Source: an uncultured Haliea sp. (GTDB lineage Bacteria > Pseudomonadota > Gammaproteobacteria > Pseudomonadales > Halieaceae). From it: a DNA stretch of 64,000 nt. Made by a program: the position numbers and the translations under genes. The DNA lies in contig CAMYIZ010000030.1 of assembly GCA_947258585.1 (NCBI GenBank), forward strand, positions 124,001 through 188,000, given 5' to 3'. The notes under the pieces were generated by a model. That model worked only from the letters and a program-made list of their open reading frames with translations. It was not told the origin of the DNA and made no database searches. This document shows, piece by piece, positions 42,019 to 50,957 of this stretch. Within the stretch, counting starts at the first letter, position 1. Each line of letters opens with the position of its first letter.

Positions 42019-43427
42019 TGCAGTGTGCGTTTGCCGGGTTGTGAGCTGGGAATGTCCCTGTTGGTGGGTTCCGGTTCAGGGCCCGGAAGTTCGCCCTCGA
42101 TTGCGCCCGGGCCGCTGGCCCCGGTAGCGGCACCCGCCGGCCCGGTAGCCGCCCGGGGCGCGGATTCCAGCCCCAGCAGCTTGCGGGCGCCCGCCAGCAG
42201 GTCCTGACGGCCCTCGGCACTGGCCCGCTTGAGACCCGCGGTCGGGGCGTGAATGAGCTTGTTGGTAATCCCGCGCGCCAGCTGGGCGACAATCTGCTGG
42301 GGGTCGTCACCGCGCGCCAGGCCACGCAGCGCACGCTGCACTTCCTGCTCCCTGATGTTCTCGGCCAGCTCCCGGTACTGTCGCACGGTATCTACCGCGG
42401 CGAGGCTGCGCACTTCCTCCAGCACCTGGGCGACACCCTCCTCGATCAGCAGGTCCGCCTTGCGCGCCTCGCTCTGGCGGCTGCGCAGGTTCTGCTCCAC
42501 GACCTCCCGCAAATCATCCACGGTATACAGGTAGATGTCGGCCAGCTCGGCCACCTGGGGTTCAATGTCCCGCGGCACGGCAATATCGATCATGAGTATG
42601 GGCCGGTGCTTGCGCGCCCTGATGGCCTGCTCGACCGCGCCCTTGCCGAGAATGGGCAGCTGGCTGGCGGTCGAGGTAATCACGATGTCCGAGTGCAGCA
42701 GGTGCTCGGGAATGTCCGCCAGCAACACCGCCTCCGCATTGAACTTCTGCGCCAGCTCCCGCGCCCGGCCGAGGGTGCGGTTGGCGATGACAATCCGCCG
42801 GACTCCGGCCTCGATCAGATGGCGGGCCACCAGCTCAACCGTTTCTCCGGCACCGACGAGCAGCGCGTCGCAGCGGCTGAGGTCGGAAAAAATGTGCCCG
42901 GCCAGGTCGACCGCGGCGTAGGCCACCGACACCGGATTCTCGCCGATCGCAGTATCGGTGCGCACTTTCTTGGCAATCGCGAAGACCCGCTGGAACAGGC
43001 GGTCGAGTTCGCCACCGATGGTGCCCGCCTCCAGCGCCACTGCATAAGCGGACTTGAGCTGGCCGAGAATCTGCGGCTCGCCCAGCACCATGGAATCCAG
43101 GCCGCTGGCAACCTTCACCATATGCTGCAGCGCGGCTCCTGCTTCGTGAAAGTAGGCGGCCCGGCGCAACTCCTCGCTGCTGAGATGGTGGTAGTTGGCC
43201 ATCCACTCGATCAGCAGGCCGGACTTTTCCGCCAGCCTGCTGTTGTCCGGGGCCATGGCATACAGCTCTGTGCGATTGCAGGTGGACAGAATGACAACCT
43301 CGTCCAGGCCGGCCTGCTCACAGGCGTCTTCCAGTGCCTCGGCCACCTGCTCTGGCGCAAACGCCACCCGCTCGCGCACTTCCACCCCCGCGGAGTTGTG
43401 GTTGATGCCCAGGGCGATAAGGTTCAT
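42015..43427 (-). CDS. hemA: Glutamyl-tRNA reductase with extended C terminus
   Basis: The 470-residue enzyme reduces Glu-tRNA to glutamate-1-semialdehyde, starting tetrapyrrole synthesis. It has [23 protein letters not shown], the catalytic cysteine in [12 protein letters not shown], and the NADPH domain [15 protein letters not shown]. coli HemA is 418 residues; here a Pro/Gly/Ala-rich tail of about 50 residues follows the dimerisation domain. Start ATG 43427 fits the family. Confidence 0.96.
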   Translation of the reverse strand: MNLIALGINHNSAGVEVRERVAFAPEQVAEALEDACEQAGLDEVVILSTCNRTELYAMAPDNSRLAEKSGLLIEWMANYHHLSSEELRRAAYFHEAGAALQHMVKVASGLDSMVLGEPQILGQLKSAYAVALEAGTIGGELDRLFQRVFAIAKKVRTDTAIGENPVSVAYAAVDLAGHIFSDLSRCDALLVGAGETVELVARHLIEAGVRRIVIANRTLGRARELAQKFNAEAVLLADIPEHLLHSDIVITSTASQLPILGKGAVEQAIRARKHRPILMIDIAVPRDIEPQVAELADIYLYTVDDLREVVEQNLRSRQSEARKADLLIEEGVAQVLEEVRSLAAVDTVRQYRELAENIREQEVQRALRGLARGDDPQQIVAQLARGITNKLIHAPTAGLKRASAEGRQDLLAGARKLLGLESAPRAATGPAGAATGASGPGAIEGELPGPEPEPTNRDIPSSQPGKRTLQ

Positions 43428-43639
43428 GGCGTTTGTGGTCAGCTCCCGTGGCGGCGGGCCACAGGGCCGCGGACCAAACCACATCCAGTAAAAATATGTG
43501 CAGATTCTAGCAAGTTACAACCCAAAAGACAGGTGTTTGCGTAACTGAACACTGGAACCTCCGCGCTTCTGCGGGGTCCACAGATGTTGGGATTAGTGTC
43601 CCGACTATGTCACTATACCGCCGTGTTCGCTGGATACCG

Positions 43640-45397
43640 ATGCCTGCCCTGACCATGTTCCGACTACTCCTGACTTCTGCGCTGCTGCTGGTGGCGTCCG
43701 GCTGCGCTACCGCGCCCGGATCAGCCCCGGCATCCATGGCGGGCCAGGGCGCCGGGGCCGCAGCGGATGTGGAAGCGCCGGAACCGCCGGAACGGGCCTT
43801 CCCCGAGGACAGCATCTACCCGCTGCTGGTCGCCGAGTTTGCCCTGCGCCGCAGCGCCTATGACACCGCTCTGGGCAATTACCTGGAACAGGCGGACCGG
43901 CTGCGCGATCCCGGGGTCAGTGCCCACGCCACGCACCTCGCGCAGTTCATGAAGCGCGAGCCCCAGGCCCTGCAGGCTGTACAGCTTTGGGTGGAACTGG
44001 AGCCCGAACACCCGGAAGCCAACAACACCCTGGCCACCCTGCTTATCCGCCAGGGCAGGCCGGCGGCCGCGGTCCCGCACCTGGCGACCGTCGCCCGACA
44101 GGGGCTGCAGCCCAACTTTCCGATCCTGCTGGGGGGCTTCCGCGAGCTGTCCGACACTGAAAAACAGGCACTCTCCGACGCCGTGAGCGCCCTGGAAGAT
44201 GACTTTCCGGACGACACCCGCCTGCTGCTGACCCGCGCCCTGATCCTCGATGAACTGAAGCAGGCGACAGCCGCCAGCGCCGTCCTGGCACAGCTGTTTG
44301 CACTGGAGCCCGGGCAAACGCAGGCCTTGCTGCTGGATGCCAAGCTGCGGTTGCAGGCGGATCATCCCGCCCCCTTTGCGCGCATCGAGGCGGCGCTTGT
44401 GGCGGAGCCGGAGAACAGCGCCCTGCGCCTGCAGTATGCGCGACTGCTGACCCGCTCGGACATCGATGCCGCTCGCCGCCAGTTTGAAATCCTGTCAGCG
44501 CAATCGCCACGGGATGGTGACCTCCTGCTCTCCCTGGCTTTGCTCAACCAGGACCACGGTGACACCCTCGCCGCAAAGGCCTACCTGCGCCAGGTCCTGG
44601 CACTGGAGCAACGCGTCGATGAGGCAAATTACTACCTGGGGCGCATCGCCGAGGATGAAAACAGGCCAGATGAGGCCATTGCTGCCTACAGTCGGGTGGA
44701 AGACCCCGAGAGCCGGGAGTTCTTCAGCGCCCGCGGCCGGGTCGGCAGGATGCTTATCGAAAGCGGTGACAGCAGCGGCAGCGCCGAGTTCTTCGACCTG
44801 CAGCGGCAGGCCTATCCCGAGCTGCGGGAGCAGCTCTATGCGCTGGAATCGGAACTGCTGGCCCAGGCGGGACTGCTCGATGCCAACATGGCACTGCTCA
44901 ACCAGGCCGTGGCCGAACTACCCGACAGCACTTCCCTGCGCTACAGCCGCGCCATGCTCGGCGAGCGGGTCAACGACCTGGCACTGATGGAGTCCGATCT
45001 GCGCCACATCCTGACCCTGAACCCGGACAATGCCACCGCCCTCAATGCGCTCGGCTATACCCTGAGCAACCGGACGACCCGCTATGACGAGGCCTATGCA
45101 CTGATCGCGCGCGCACTCACCCTCTCGCCCGATGAGCCCGCCATTCTCGACAGCATGGGCTGGGTGCTGTTTCACCAGGGCAAGGCAGAGGAAGCCGTCG
45201 GCTACCTGCAGCGTGCCTGGGAGAGCCTACCCGATCCCGAAGTGGCGGCACACCTGGGTGAAGTCCTCTGGTCGCTGGGCGAGGAGCAAGAAGCCTATAG
45301 CATCTGGCGCGAAGGCCTGCGACAGGACCCGGAGCACGGGGTCCTGCGGGAGACCCTCGAGCGGCTGGATGTCTCCATCTCTGACCTCCGGCAGTGA
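43640..45397 (+). CDS. TPR-repeat lipoprotein upstream of lolB
   Basis: The roughly 585-residue protein has a lipoprotein signal (LLLVASGC, Cys22), a short low-complexity linker and then tetratricopeptide repeats to the C terminus, for example LNALGYTLSNRTTRYDEAYALIARALTLSPDEPAILDSMGWVLFHQG. It corresponds in position and pattern to Pseudomonas PA4667 between hemA and lolB. Molecular function is unknown; an envelope scaffolding role is plausible. ATGs at 43607 and 43655 are alternatives. It overlaps lolB by four bases. Confidence 0.88.
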   Translation: MPALTMFRLLLTSALLLVASGCATAPGSAPASMAGQGAGAAADVEAPEPPERAFPEDSIYPLLVAEFALRRSAYDTALGNYLEQADRLRDPGVSAHATHLAQFMKREPQALQAVQLWVELEPEHPEANNTLATLLIRQGRPAAAVPHLATVARQGLQPNFPILLGGFRELSDTEKQALSDAVSALEDDFPDDTRLLLTRALILDELKQATAASAVLAQLFALEPGQTQALLLDAKLRLQADHPAPFARIEAALVAEPENSALRLQYARLLTRSDIDAARRQFEILSAQSPRDGDLLLSLALLNQDHGDTLAAKAYLRQVLALEQRVDEANYYLGRIAEDENRPDEAIAAYSRVEDPESREFFSARGRVGRMLIESGDSSGSAEFFDLQRQAYPELREQLYALESELLAQAGLLDANMALLNQAVAELPDSTSLRYSRAMLGERVNDLALMESDLRHILTLNPDNATALNALGYTLSNRTTRYDEAYALIARALTLSPDEPAILDSMGWVLFHQGKAEEAVGYLQRAWESLPDPEVAAHLGEVLWSLGEEQEAYSIWREGLRQDPEHGVLRETLERLDVSISDLRQ

Positions 45398-46002
45398 GGC
45401 GCTCCAGCCTGGCTTTGCTGCGCCTGCTGCCGCTTTTGCTGCCGCTGTTCCTGGCTGCCTGCGCCACCGGACCCGCGCCGGTGGCCGAACATCCCTGGCA
45501 GCTGCGGACCCAGCAACTGGCGGCCCTCGAGAACTGGACCGCGCGCGGCAAGATCGCCCTGCGCAGCGGCCAGCAGTCCGAATCCGCCAGCCTCGACTGG
45601 CAACAGCGCGGCAGCGACACGCGGCTCCAGCTCGCCGGCCCCATGGGCCTGCAGGCCACGGAAATTCACAGCAATGGCCGCGAGCTGCTGGTCCAGCGCG
45701 GTGAAGAACTTACTCGGCTGGACATCACCACCCCGGATGCATTGCGCCTGCAGACCGGCTGGGACCTCCCGCTGCAGGCCCTGCCGTTCTGGCTGAAAGG
45801 CATGCCCGCGCCGGAACCGCGCGCCACCGCCGTGAATATTGCTGACGAACTGCTGCAACAGCTCGACCAGAACGGCTGGGTTATTCGCTACGAGCGCTAC
45901 CAACAGTTCGGTGACTACCTGCTCCCCACCCGCCTCAGCATCGAACGCGGGGACACCAGGGCGCGGGTTATTATCCAGGACTGGCAGCCGGGCGCTGTGT
46001 AA
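45394..46002 (+). CDS. lolB: Outer-membrane lipoprotein receptor LolB
   Basis: The 202-residue lipoprotein has a signal peptide ending in LFLAAC (Cys23) and the LolB fold segments NWTARGKIALRSGQQSESASLDWQQ, GLQATEI and LPFWLKGMPAPE. LolB accepts lipoproteins from LolA and inserts them in the outer membrane. It starts with GTG 45394 overlapping the TPR stop, and its stop overlaps the ispE ATG (TAATG). Confidence 0.94.
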   Translation: MRRSSLALLRLLPLLLPLFLAACATGPAPVAEHPWQLRTQQLAALENWTARGKIALRSGQQSESASLDWQQRGSDTRLQLAGPMGLQATEIHSNGRELLVQRGEELTRLDITTPDALRLQTGWDLPLQALPFWLKGMPAPEPRATAVNIADELLQQLDQNGWVIRYERYQQFGDYLLPTRLSIERGDTRARVIIQDWQPGAV

Positions 46003-46832
46003 TGGCAGCCGCACTGACCCTGCTGTCCCCCGCCAAACTGAACCTGTTCCTGCATGTCACCGGCCGCCGCAGCGACGGCTACCACAACCTGCAGACGGTA
46101 TTCCAGCTGCTGGACTGGGGCGACAGCATGCGCTTTACCCCCGACCACAGCGGCCAGGTACAGCTGGACATGCCGGGCTTCGCGCTGCCCGCCGAGGACA
46201 ACCTGATCCTGCGGGCCGCCCACCTGCTGCAGCGCGGGAGCCAGGGGGCCCGGATTTCCTGCGAGAAACGCATTCCCATGGGCGGCGGGCTGGGGGGAGG
46301 CTCCTCCAATGCCGCCACCACGCTGCTGGCCCTGAATCACCTCTGGCAACTGGGGCTCGCGCCGGCTGAACTACAGGCCCTGGGCGCCCGCCTCGGCGCC
46401 GACGTGCCGGTGTTTGTCGGCGGCCACAGCGCCTGGGCGGAAGGGATCGGCGAACAGCTCACACCCATCGCCCTGCCGGACGCCTGGTACCTGGTCATCA
46501 AGCCCGGCTGCTCAGTGCCCACCGGGGAAATTTTTTCCAGCCAAGAATTGACACGGGACACCTCGCCCAGCACAATAGCCGCCTTTTTTCAGGGGGTCCA
46601 CCGCAACGACTGCGAGCCGGTTGTGGTGGCCAGATACCCTGAAGTCGGAGCAGCGCTGCGGTGGCTGCGGACCTTCGCCGAGGCGAGGCTGACCGGCACC
46701 GGCGCCTGTGTTTTTGCCGCTTTTGGCAGCCAGCGTGCAGCGACAGCGGTGCAGCAGCAGGTGCCGGCACAATGGAAGAGTTTCACTGCCCGGGGCACGA
46801 ATGTGTCACCGGTACTGAAGGCCCTGGCCTGA
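46002..46832 (+). CDS. ispE: 4-diphosphocytidyl-2-C-methyl-D-erythritol kinase
   Basis: The 276-residue GHMP kinase of the MEP isoprenoid pathway has LLSPAKLNLFLHVTGRRSDGYHNLQTVFQ, the ATP loop IPMGGGLGGGSSNAATTLLALN and LTGTGACVFAAF. It is coupled to lolB and followed after 17 bases by tRNA-Gln, an arrangement also found in pseudomonads. Confidence 0.97.
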   Translation: MAAALTLLSPAKLNLFLHVTGRRSDGYHNLQTVFQLLDWGDSMRFTPDHSGQVQLDMPGFALPAEDNLILRAAHLLQRGSQGARISCEKRIPMGGGLGGGSSNAATTLLALNHLWQLGLAPAELQALGARLGADVPVFVGGHSAWAEGIGEQLTPIALPDAWYLVIKPGCSVPTGEIFSSQELTRDTSPSTIAAFFQGVHRNDCEPVVVARYPEVGAALRWLRTFAEARLTGTGACVFAAFGSQRAATAVQQQVPAQWKSFTARGTNVSPVLKALA

Positions 46833-46849
46833 GGTAAACAACAGATTAT

Positions 46850-46924
46850 TGGGGTGTCGCCAAGTGGCAAGGCACCGGGTTTTGATCCCGGCATTCGTAG
46901 GTTCGAATCCTACCACCCCAGCCA
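46850..46924 (+). tRNA. tRNA-Gln (anticodon TTG)
   Basis: The 75-nt sequence folds as a complete cloverleaf with encoded CCA. The acceptor TGGGGTG pairs with CACCCCA including the U1-A72 pair typical of tRNA-Gln; the anticodon stem CCGGG/CCCGG holds TTTTGAT, and the T-arm is GTAGG-TTCGAAT-CCTAC. It lies between ispE and prs and is followed by tandem repeats that each copy its 3' end. Confidence 0.97.
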
Positions 46925-47080
46925 TACAGAAGAACTTCGTGGCAATTCCGCGGTATGCGGTTGCAACGAAGGAGGAAAGCCGACCGGTAGGGTTCGAACA
47001 GGTTCGACCGCTGCCGCAGGCCGTGGGGCGGAGGAGCAACGCGACGCCGGGCGCAGCCCGAGGGCCGAAGGCCCGAGTCA
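46907..47080 (+). repeat. 174-bp tRNA-Gln-associated repeat, copy 1
   Basis: The unit begins inside the 3' part of tRNA-Gln and runs to just before the next copy of that 3' end. It differs from copy 2 at about six positions (roughly 97% identical). It contains a 99-nt spacer with GGTAGGGTTCGAAC, which resembles the tRNA T-arm, followed by the start of a 75-nt tRNA-like module. Confidence 0.95.
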
Positions 47081-47098
47081 ATCCTACCACCCCAGCCA
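47024..47098 (+). other. 75-nt tRNA-like module 1
   Basis: The module starts with TGGGGCGG, nearly the 5' acceptor of tRNA-Gln, and ends with CCTACCACCCCAGCCA, identical to the tRNA 3' end. The total length is exactly that of tRNA-Gln. The eight-base ends pair with one C/A mismatch. The interior has two hairpins, CGGGC-GCA-GCCCG and GGGCC-GAA-GGCCC, in place of the D, anticodon and T arms, so it is not a decoding tRNA. Confidence 0.7.
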
Positions 47099-47254
47099 TA
47101 CAGAAGAACTTCGTGGCGATTCCGCGGTATGCGGTTGCAACGAAGGAGGAAAGCCGACCGGTAGGGTTCGAACAGGTTCGACCACTACCGCAGGCAGTGG
47201 GGCGGAGGAGCAACGCGACGACGGGCGCAGCCCGAGGGCCGAAGGCCCGAGTCG
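47081..47254 (+). repeat. 174-bp tRNA-Gln-associated repeat, copy 2
   Basis: Second full unit, in direct tandem with copy 1. In this copy CCACT and AGTGG (in the stretch before the module) pair perfectly, whereas copy 1 has one wobble and one mismatch at the same stem. The period of 174 is 58 codons, so several frames stay open, with no sign that they are genes. Confidence 0.95.
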
Positions 47255-47272
47255 ATCCTACCACCCCAGCCA
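47198..47272 (+). other. 75-nt tRNA-like module 2
   Basis: Same design and same length as module 1, with only two substitutions, one in the bases flanking the first hairpin and one in the linker before the tRNA 3' end. Both GC hairpins and both acceptor-like ends are unchanged. Confidence 0.7.
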
Positions 47273-47347
47273 TACAGAAGAGCTTCGCAAGCTGAGCGCA
47301 TGAGGCGGCGGTTGCGGAGCTGACGGCCGACCGGCCCACCCCAGCCA
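47255..47347 (+). repeat. Degenerate third copy of the tRNA-Gln repeat
   Basis: The first 33 bases match the other copies with one change, then the sequence diverges, keeping GCCGACCGG. It ends in CCACCCCAGCCA (47336-47347), a fourth occurrence of the tRNA-Gln 3' terminus, 24 bases before the prs start. Confidence 0.85.
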
Positions 47348-47371
47348 TGTATTCCCCAGGAGAGAAGTGCC

Positions 47372-48319
47372 GTGTCCTCCAAGCTGATGGTCTTCACCGG
47401 TAACGCCAATCCGGAGCTGGCCCAGAAAATCGCCAACCGGCTGTACTTGTCCCTGGGCAAGGCCAGCGTCGGCAAGTTCAGCGATGGCGAGATTGCGGTA
47501 GAGCTGAACGAAAATGTTCGCGGCAAGGACGTCTTCGTGGTGCAGCCGACCTGTGCGCCGACCAACGACAACCTGATGGAGTTGCTGGTCATGATCGACG
47601 CGCTGCGACGGGCGTCGGCTGCGCGGATTACCGCGGTGGTGCCCTACTTCGGGTACGCCCGCCAGGATCGCCGGGTACGCTCGGCGCGGGTGCCGATCAC
47701 CGCCAAGGTCGTGGCTGACATGATGGTGACAGTGGGGGTCGACAGGGTACTCACCGTCGACCTGCACGCCGAGCAGATCCAGGGCTTCTTCGGCTGCCCG
47801 GTAGACAACGTCTACGGCTCGCCGGTCCTGAACGAGGACATCCTGGCCTGCAATTACGATAACCTGATCGTGGTGTCGCCCGACATCGGCGGTGTGGTCC
47901 GGGCGCGGGCAATCGCCAAGCAGCTGGACGACGCCGACCTGGCGATCATCGACAAGCGCCGGCCGCAGGCCAACGAGGCCCAGGTCATGAACCTGATCGG
48001 CGAGGTCGACGGCCGCATCTGCCTGCTGGTGGATGACATGGTCGACACAGCGGGAACCCTGTGCAAGGCCGCCGACGCCCTCAAGGAGCGCGGCGCGAGC
48101 AAGGTTCTGGCCTACTGCACCCATGCGGTGCTGTCCGGCCGCGCCCTGGACAATATTATGGGCTCCCAGCTCGACGAGCTGGTGGTCACAGACACGATTC
48201 CCCTGAGCGCGGAAGCCCGGGCGATATCGAAGATCCGCCAGCTGACCATTTCGGATCTGCTGGCGGAATCGATACGCCGGGTGTCCAACGAGGAATCCAT
48301 CAGCGCGCTGTTCCAATAG
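47372..48319 (+). CDS. prs: Ribose-phosphate pyrophosphokinase
   Basis: The 315-residue enzyme makes PRPP from ribose 5-phosphate and ATP, feeding nucleotide, histidine and NAD synthesis. Motifs are [56 protein letters not shown] and the PRPP loop [17 protein letters not shown]. It starts with GTG 47372 after CCAGGAGAG, immediately beyond the tRNA-derived repeats. Confidence 0.98.
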   Translation: MSSKLMVFTGNANPELAQKIANRLYLSLGKASVGKFSDGEIAVELNENVRGKDVFVVQPTCAPTNDNLMELLVMIDALRRASAARITAVVPYFGYARQDRRVRSARVPITAKVVADMMVTVGVDRVLTVDLHAEQIQGFFGCPVDNVYGSPVLNEDILACNYDNLIVVSPDIGGVVRARAIAKQLDDADLAIIDKRRPQANEAQVMNLIGEVDGRICLLVDDMVDTAGTLCKAADALKERGASKVLAYCTHAVLSGRALDNIMGSQLDELVVTDTIPLSAEARAISKIRQLTISDLLAESIRRVSNEESISALFQ

Positions 48320-48390
48320 GAGTAGCGCTTAACCAAGCCCACTGTTGCGCCGGTCGCAGGCAAGGCAGTGTTATCAAAGGAGTCCAGACA

Positions 48391-49035
48391 ATGTCTGACC
48401 AATTTGAATTGTATGCAGAGGTGCGTGAGGACCTGGGGAAAGGTGCGAGCCGCCGCCTGCGTCGTCTCGCTGATCAGGTCCCAGCCATCATTTATGGTGC
48501 CGGCAAGGATCCCCAGCCCCTGTCCATTATCCGCAAGGACCTGGAGAAAGCCCTGGAGAACGAGGCATTCTTTTCCCATGTACTGGTTATCAACGTAGCC
48601 GGCACCAAGGAGAAGGCCATTCTCAAGGACCTGCAACGCCACCCGGCCCGGAACAGCGTCACCCATGCTGACTTCCTCCGCGTGAATGAAAAAGTTGCGA
48701 TCAAGGTGCATGTGCCGATCCACTTCCTGAACGAAAAGACCTGCCACGGCGTGAAGGTCCAGGGTGGCATGATCCAGCATCAGGAAACCGACATCGAAGT
48801 GCTCTGTCTGCCGACAGACATCCCCGAGTACATCGAAGTCGACATGGCCGATGTGAAGACCGGTGACATCATTCACCTGTCTGATATTGCCCTGCCCAAG
48901 GGTGTGACCTCAGTGGCCCTGGCCCTGGGCGAAGACCACGACCTGGCCGTTGCCTCCGTGGTTGCACCAAAAGGCGGCAGCGATGCCGACGAGGACTCCT
49001 CTTCGGACGAGAGCTCAGACAGCAGCGAGGACTAA
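48391..49035 (+). CDS. rplY: 50S ribosomal protein L25, general-stress (Ctc) form
   Basis: The 214-residue protein is the long L25/Ctc form: an N-terminal 5S-rRNA-binding L25 domain (about 1-95) with [21 protein letters not shown] and [16 protein letters not shown], and a TL5-type beta domain (about 100-190). The tail is Ser/Asp/Glu-rich. ATG 48391 follows AAAGGAG. The order prs-rplY-pth-ychF is conserved. Confidence 0.95.
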   Translation: MSDQFELYAEVREDLGKGASRRLRRLADQVPAIIYGAGKDPQPLSIIRKDLEKALENEAFFSHVLVINVAGTKEKAILKDLQRHPARNSVTHADFLRVNEKVAIKVHVPIHFLNEKTCHGVKVQGGMIQHQETDIEVLCLPTDIPEYIEVDMADVKTGDIIHLSDIALPKGVTSVALALGEDHDLAVASVVAPKGGSDADEDSSSDESSDSSED

Positions 49036-49061
49036 ACCCTCGCGCGAGCGAGGCACTGGCG

Positions 49062-49652
49062 TTGGCAACTTCAATTTCCATGATTGCCGGACTGGGCAAC
49101 CCGGGCAGCGACTACCGGGGAACCCGTCACAACGCCGGTGCCGATTTCGTCGAGGCTCTGGCGCGCACGCACGGCGCCACCCTGCAGGCCGAGTCCCGCT
49201 TTTTCGGGCTTACCGCCCGCATCCAGTGTGCGGGTCACGACCTGCGCCTGCTTATTCCCAGTACATTCATGAACCGGTCTGGCCAGGCGGTTGCCGCCAT
49301 GGCGGGCTTCTACAAGCTGGCGCCAGAGGGCATCCTGGTGGCACACGACGAACTGGACATCCCCCCCGGCACCGCCCGGTTCAAGCGCGGTGGCGGCCAC
49401 GGCGGCCACAACGGCCTGCGCGATATTGTCTCCAGCCTCGGCAACAACAGCAGTTTTGCACGCCTGCGCATCGGCATCGGCCATCCCGGCCACGCTTCCC
49501 GGGTAACCGGCTACGTACTTGGCAGGCCACCCGCGAACGAGCGGGAAAAAATCGACGCCAGTATCGATGCGGCGATGGCCGCCCTGCCCCTGCTGCTGGC
49601 GGGCGAGGATACCCGGGCCATGACTCAACTTCACAGCTTCAGCGCCGCCTGA
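49062..49652 (+). CDS. pth: Peptidyl-tRNA hydrolase
   Basis: The 196-residue enzyme releases peptides from prematurely dissociated peptidyl-tRNA. It has [23 protein letters not shown] with the catalytic His, [15 protein letters not shown] and [13 protein letters not shown]. The TTG start at 49062 has GAGG upstream; an ATG at 49080 is an alternative with a shorter N terminus. The stop codon lies in the loop of a perfect hairpin. Confidence 0.95.
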   Translation: MATSISMIAGLGNPGSDYRGTRHNAGADFVEALARTHGATLQAESRFFGLTARIQCAGHDLRLLIPSTFMNRSGQAVAAMAGFYKLAPEGILVAHDELDIPPGTARFKRGGGHGGHNGLRDIVSSLGNNSSFARLRIGIGHPGHASRVTGYVLGRPPANEREKIDASIDAAMAALPLLLAGEDTRAMTQLHSFSAA

Positions 49653-49660
49653 GCGGCGCT
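49641..49660 (+). terminator. Hairpin over the pth stop codon
   Basis: AGCGCCGC and GCGGCGCT form a perfect 8-bp stem with loop CTGA, which contains the pth TGA. There is no T-run after it. It may protect the upstream mRNA or weakly terminate before ychF. Confidence 0.45.
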
Positions 49661-49700
49661 GCAGGCCTTCACCCAACGTCTGCAACTACAGGATTCACAC

Positions 49701-50795
49701 ATGGGTTTCAAATGCGGAATCGTCGGTCTGCCGAACGTCGGCAAGTCCACCCTGTTCAACGCCCTGACCCGGGCCGGCATCGACGCGGAGAACTTCCCCT
49801 TCTGCACCATCGAGCCCAACGCGGGTATCGTGCCGGTACCCGACCCGCGCCAGAAACTGATCGCCGAGATCGTCAAACCGCAGCGGGAAGTCTCCACCAC
49901 CATGGAGTTTGTCGACATCGCCGGCCTGGTGGCGGGGGCCTCCAAGGGCGAGGGCCTGGGCAACCAGTTCCTGGCCAACATCCGCGAGACCGATGCCATC
50001 GCCCACGTGGTGCGCTGCTTCAATGACGACAACGTGATCCACGTCGCCAACCGGGTGGACCCGCGCGCGGACATCGACGTCATCAACACCGAACTGGCGC
50101 TGGCCGATCTGGAAAGCTGCGAGAAACAGTTGCAGCGCGTCACCCGCAACGCCAAGGGCGGGGACAAGGAAGCCATTGCCATCAAGGCGCTGCTGGAAAA
50201 CAAGCTGCTGCCACACCTGAATGAAGCCCTGCCGGTGCGGTCACTGGCGCTGGACCCGGCCGAGCAGGCTCTGGTCAAGACCCTGCACCTGCTTACGGTC
50301 AAGCCGACCATGTACATCGCCAACGTGGATGAAGACGGTTTTGACAACAACCCCTACCTGGACACCGTGCGTGAGATTGCCGCCAGCGAAGGCGCCGTGG
50401 TCGTGGCCATCTGCAACAAGCTGGAGTCGGAGATCGTGGAACTGGAGGACGCGGAGCGCCAGGAGTTCCTGCAGGACCTGGGTATGGAAGAGCCGGGGCT
50501 GGACCGGGTGATTCGCGCCGGCTACCAGTTACTCAACCTGCAAACCTACTTTACCGCCGGGGTGAAAGAGGTGCGCGCCTGGACGGTGAAGATAGGCTCC
50601 ACCGCACCCGAAGCCGCCGCTGTCATCCACACCGATTTCCAGAAGGGCTTTATCCGCGCCGAAGTGATCAGCTACGACGACTTCATCGCCTACAAGGGTG
50701 AGCAGGGAGCAAAGGACGCGGGCCGCTGGCGCCTTGAAGGCAAGGAATATATCGTCAAGGACGGTGATGTGATCCACTTCCGTTTCAATGTCTGA
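49701..50795 (+). CDS. ychF: Redox-regulated ATPase YchF (OLA1 family)
   Basis: The 364-residue Obg-family P-loop protein has Walker [47 protein letters not shown], the ATP-selective NVDE variant of NKxD in YIANVDEDG, and a TGS domain at about 280-363. It binds ribosomes and prefers ATP. It ends the conserved core of the window; the next gene is accessory. Confidence 0.97.
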   Translation: MGFKCGIVGLPNVGKSTLFNALTRAGIDAENFPFCTIEPNAGIVPVPDPRQKLIAEIVKPQREVSTTMEFVDIAGLVAGASKGEGLGNQFLANIRETDAIAHVVRCFNDDNVIHVANRVDPRADIDVINTELALADLESCEKQLQRVTRNAKGGDKEAIAIKALLENKLLPHLNEALPVRSLALDPAEQALVKTLHLLTVKPTMYIANVDEDGFDNNPYLDTVREIAASEGAVVVAICNKLESEIVELEDAERQEFLQDLGMEEPGLDRVIRAGYQLLNLQTYFTAGVKEVRAWTVKIGSTAPEAAAVIHTDFQKGFIRAEVISYDDFIAYKGEQGAKDAGRWRLEGKEYIVKDGDVIHFRFNV

Positions 50796-50844
50796 AGGAG
50801 ACATCGGTGCTGGCCGAGACAGGTGCTTGTGTTGCGTTGCGCCA

Positions 50845-50918
50845 TAACTTTCAATCGGACGATACTTTATTTACCAATGGACGAATATAAACTTTCAATT
50901 GGACGGACTTTTATTTAC
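50845..50918 (+). promoter_or_regulatory. Iterated operator-like repeats before the ATPase pseudogene
   Basis: Two imperfect direct repeats of 30-31 bases (50845-50874 and 50888-50918) share AACTTTCAAT, GGACG and TTATTTAC. A third core, CAATGGACGA, lies between them. The three CAAT-GGACG cores are spaced 23 and 21 bases apart, about two helical turns. The stretch is AT-rich compared with its surroundings. Confidence 0.6.
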
Positions 50919-50957
50919 GTTTAGCCGCTCTTAAGGTGCAAACAAAGGGCAGGCAAC

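Noticed and set aside
46806-47348. Long open frames across the tRNA-Gln repeats on both strands, with 58-residue periodic peptides
   Set aside because: The frames stay open because 174 is a multiple of three. The minus-strand peptide AGVVGFEPT is the well-known false translation of a tRNA gene. No ribosome site or family supports a protein.
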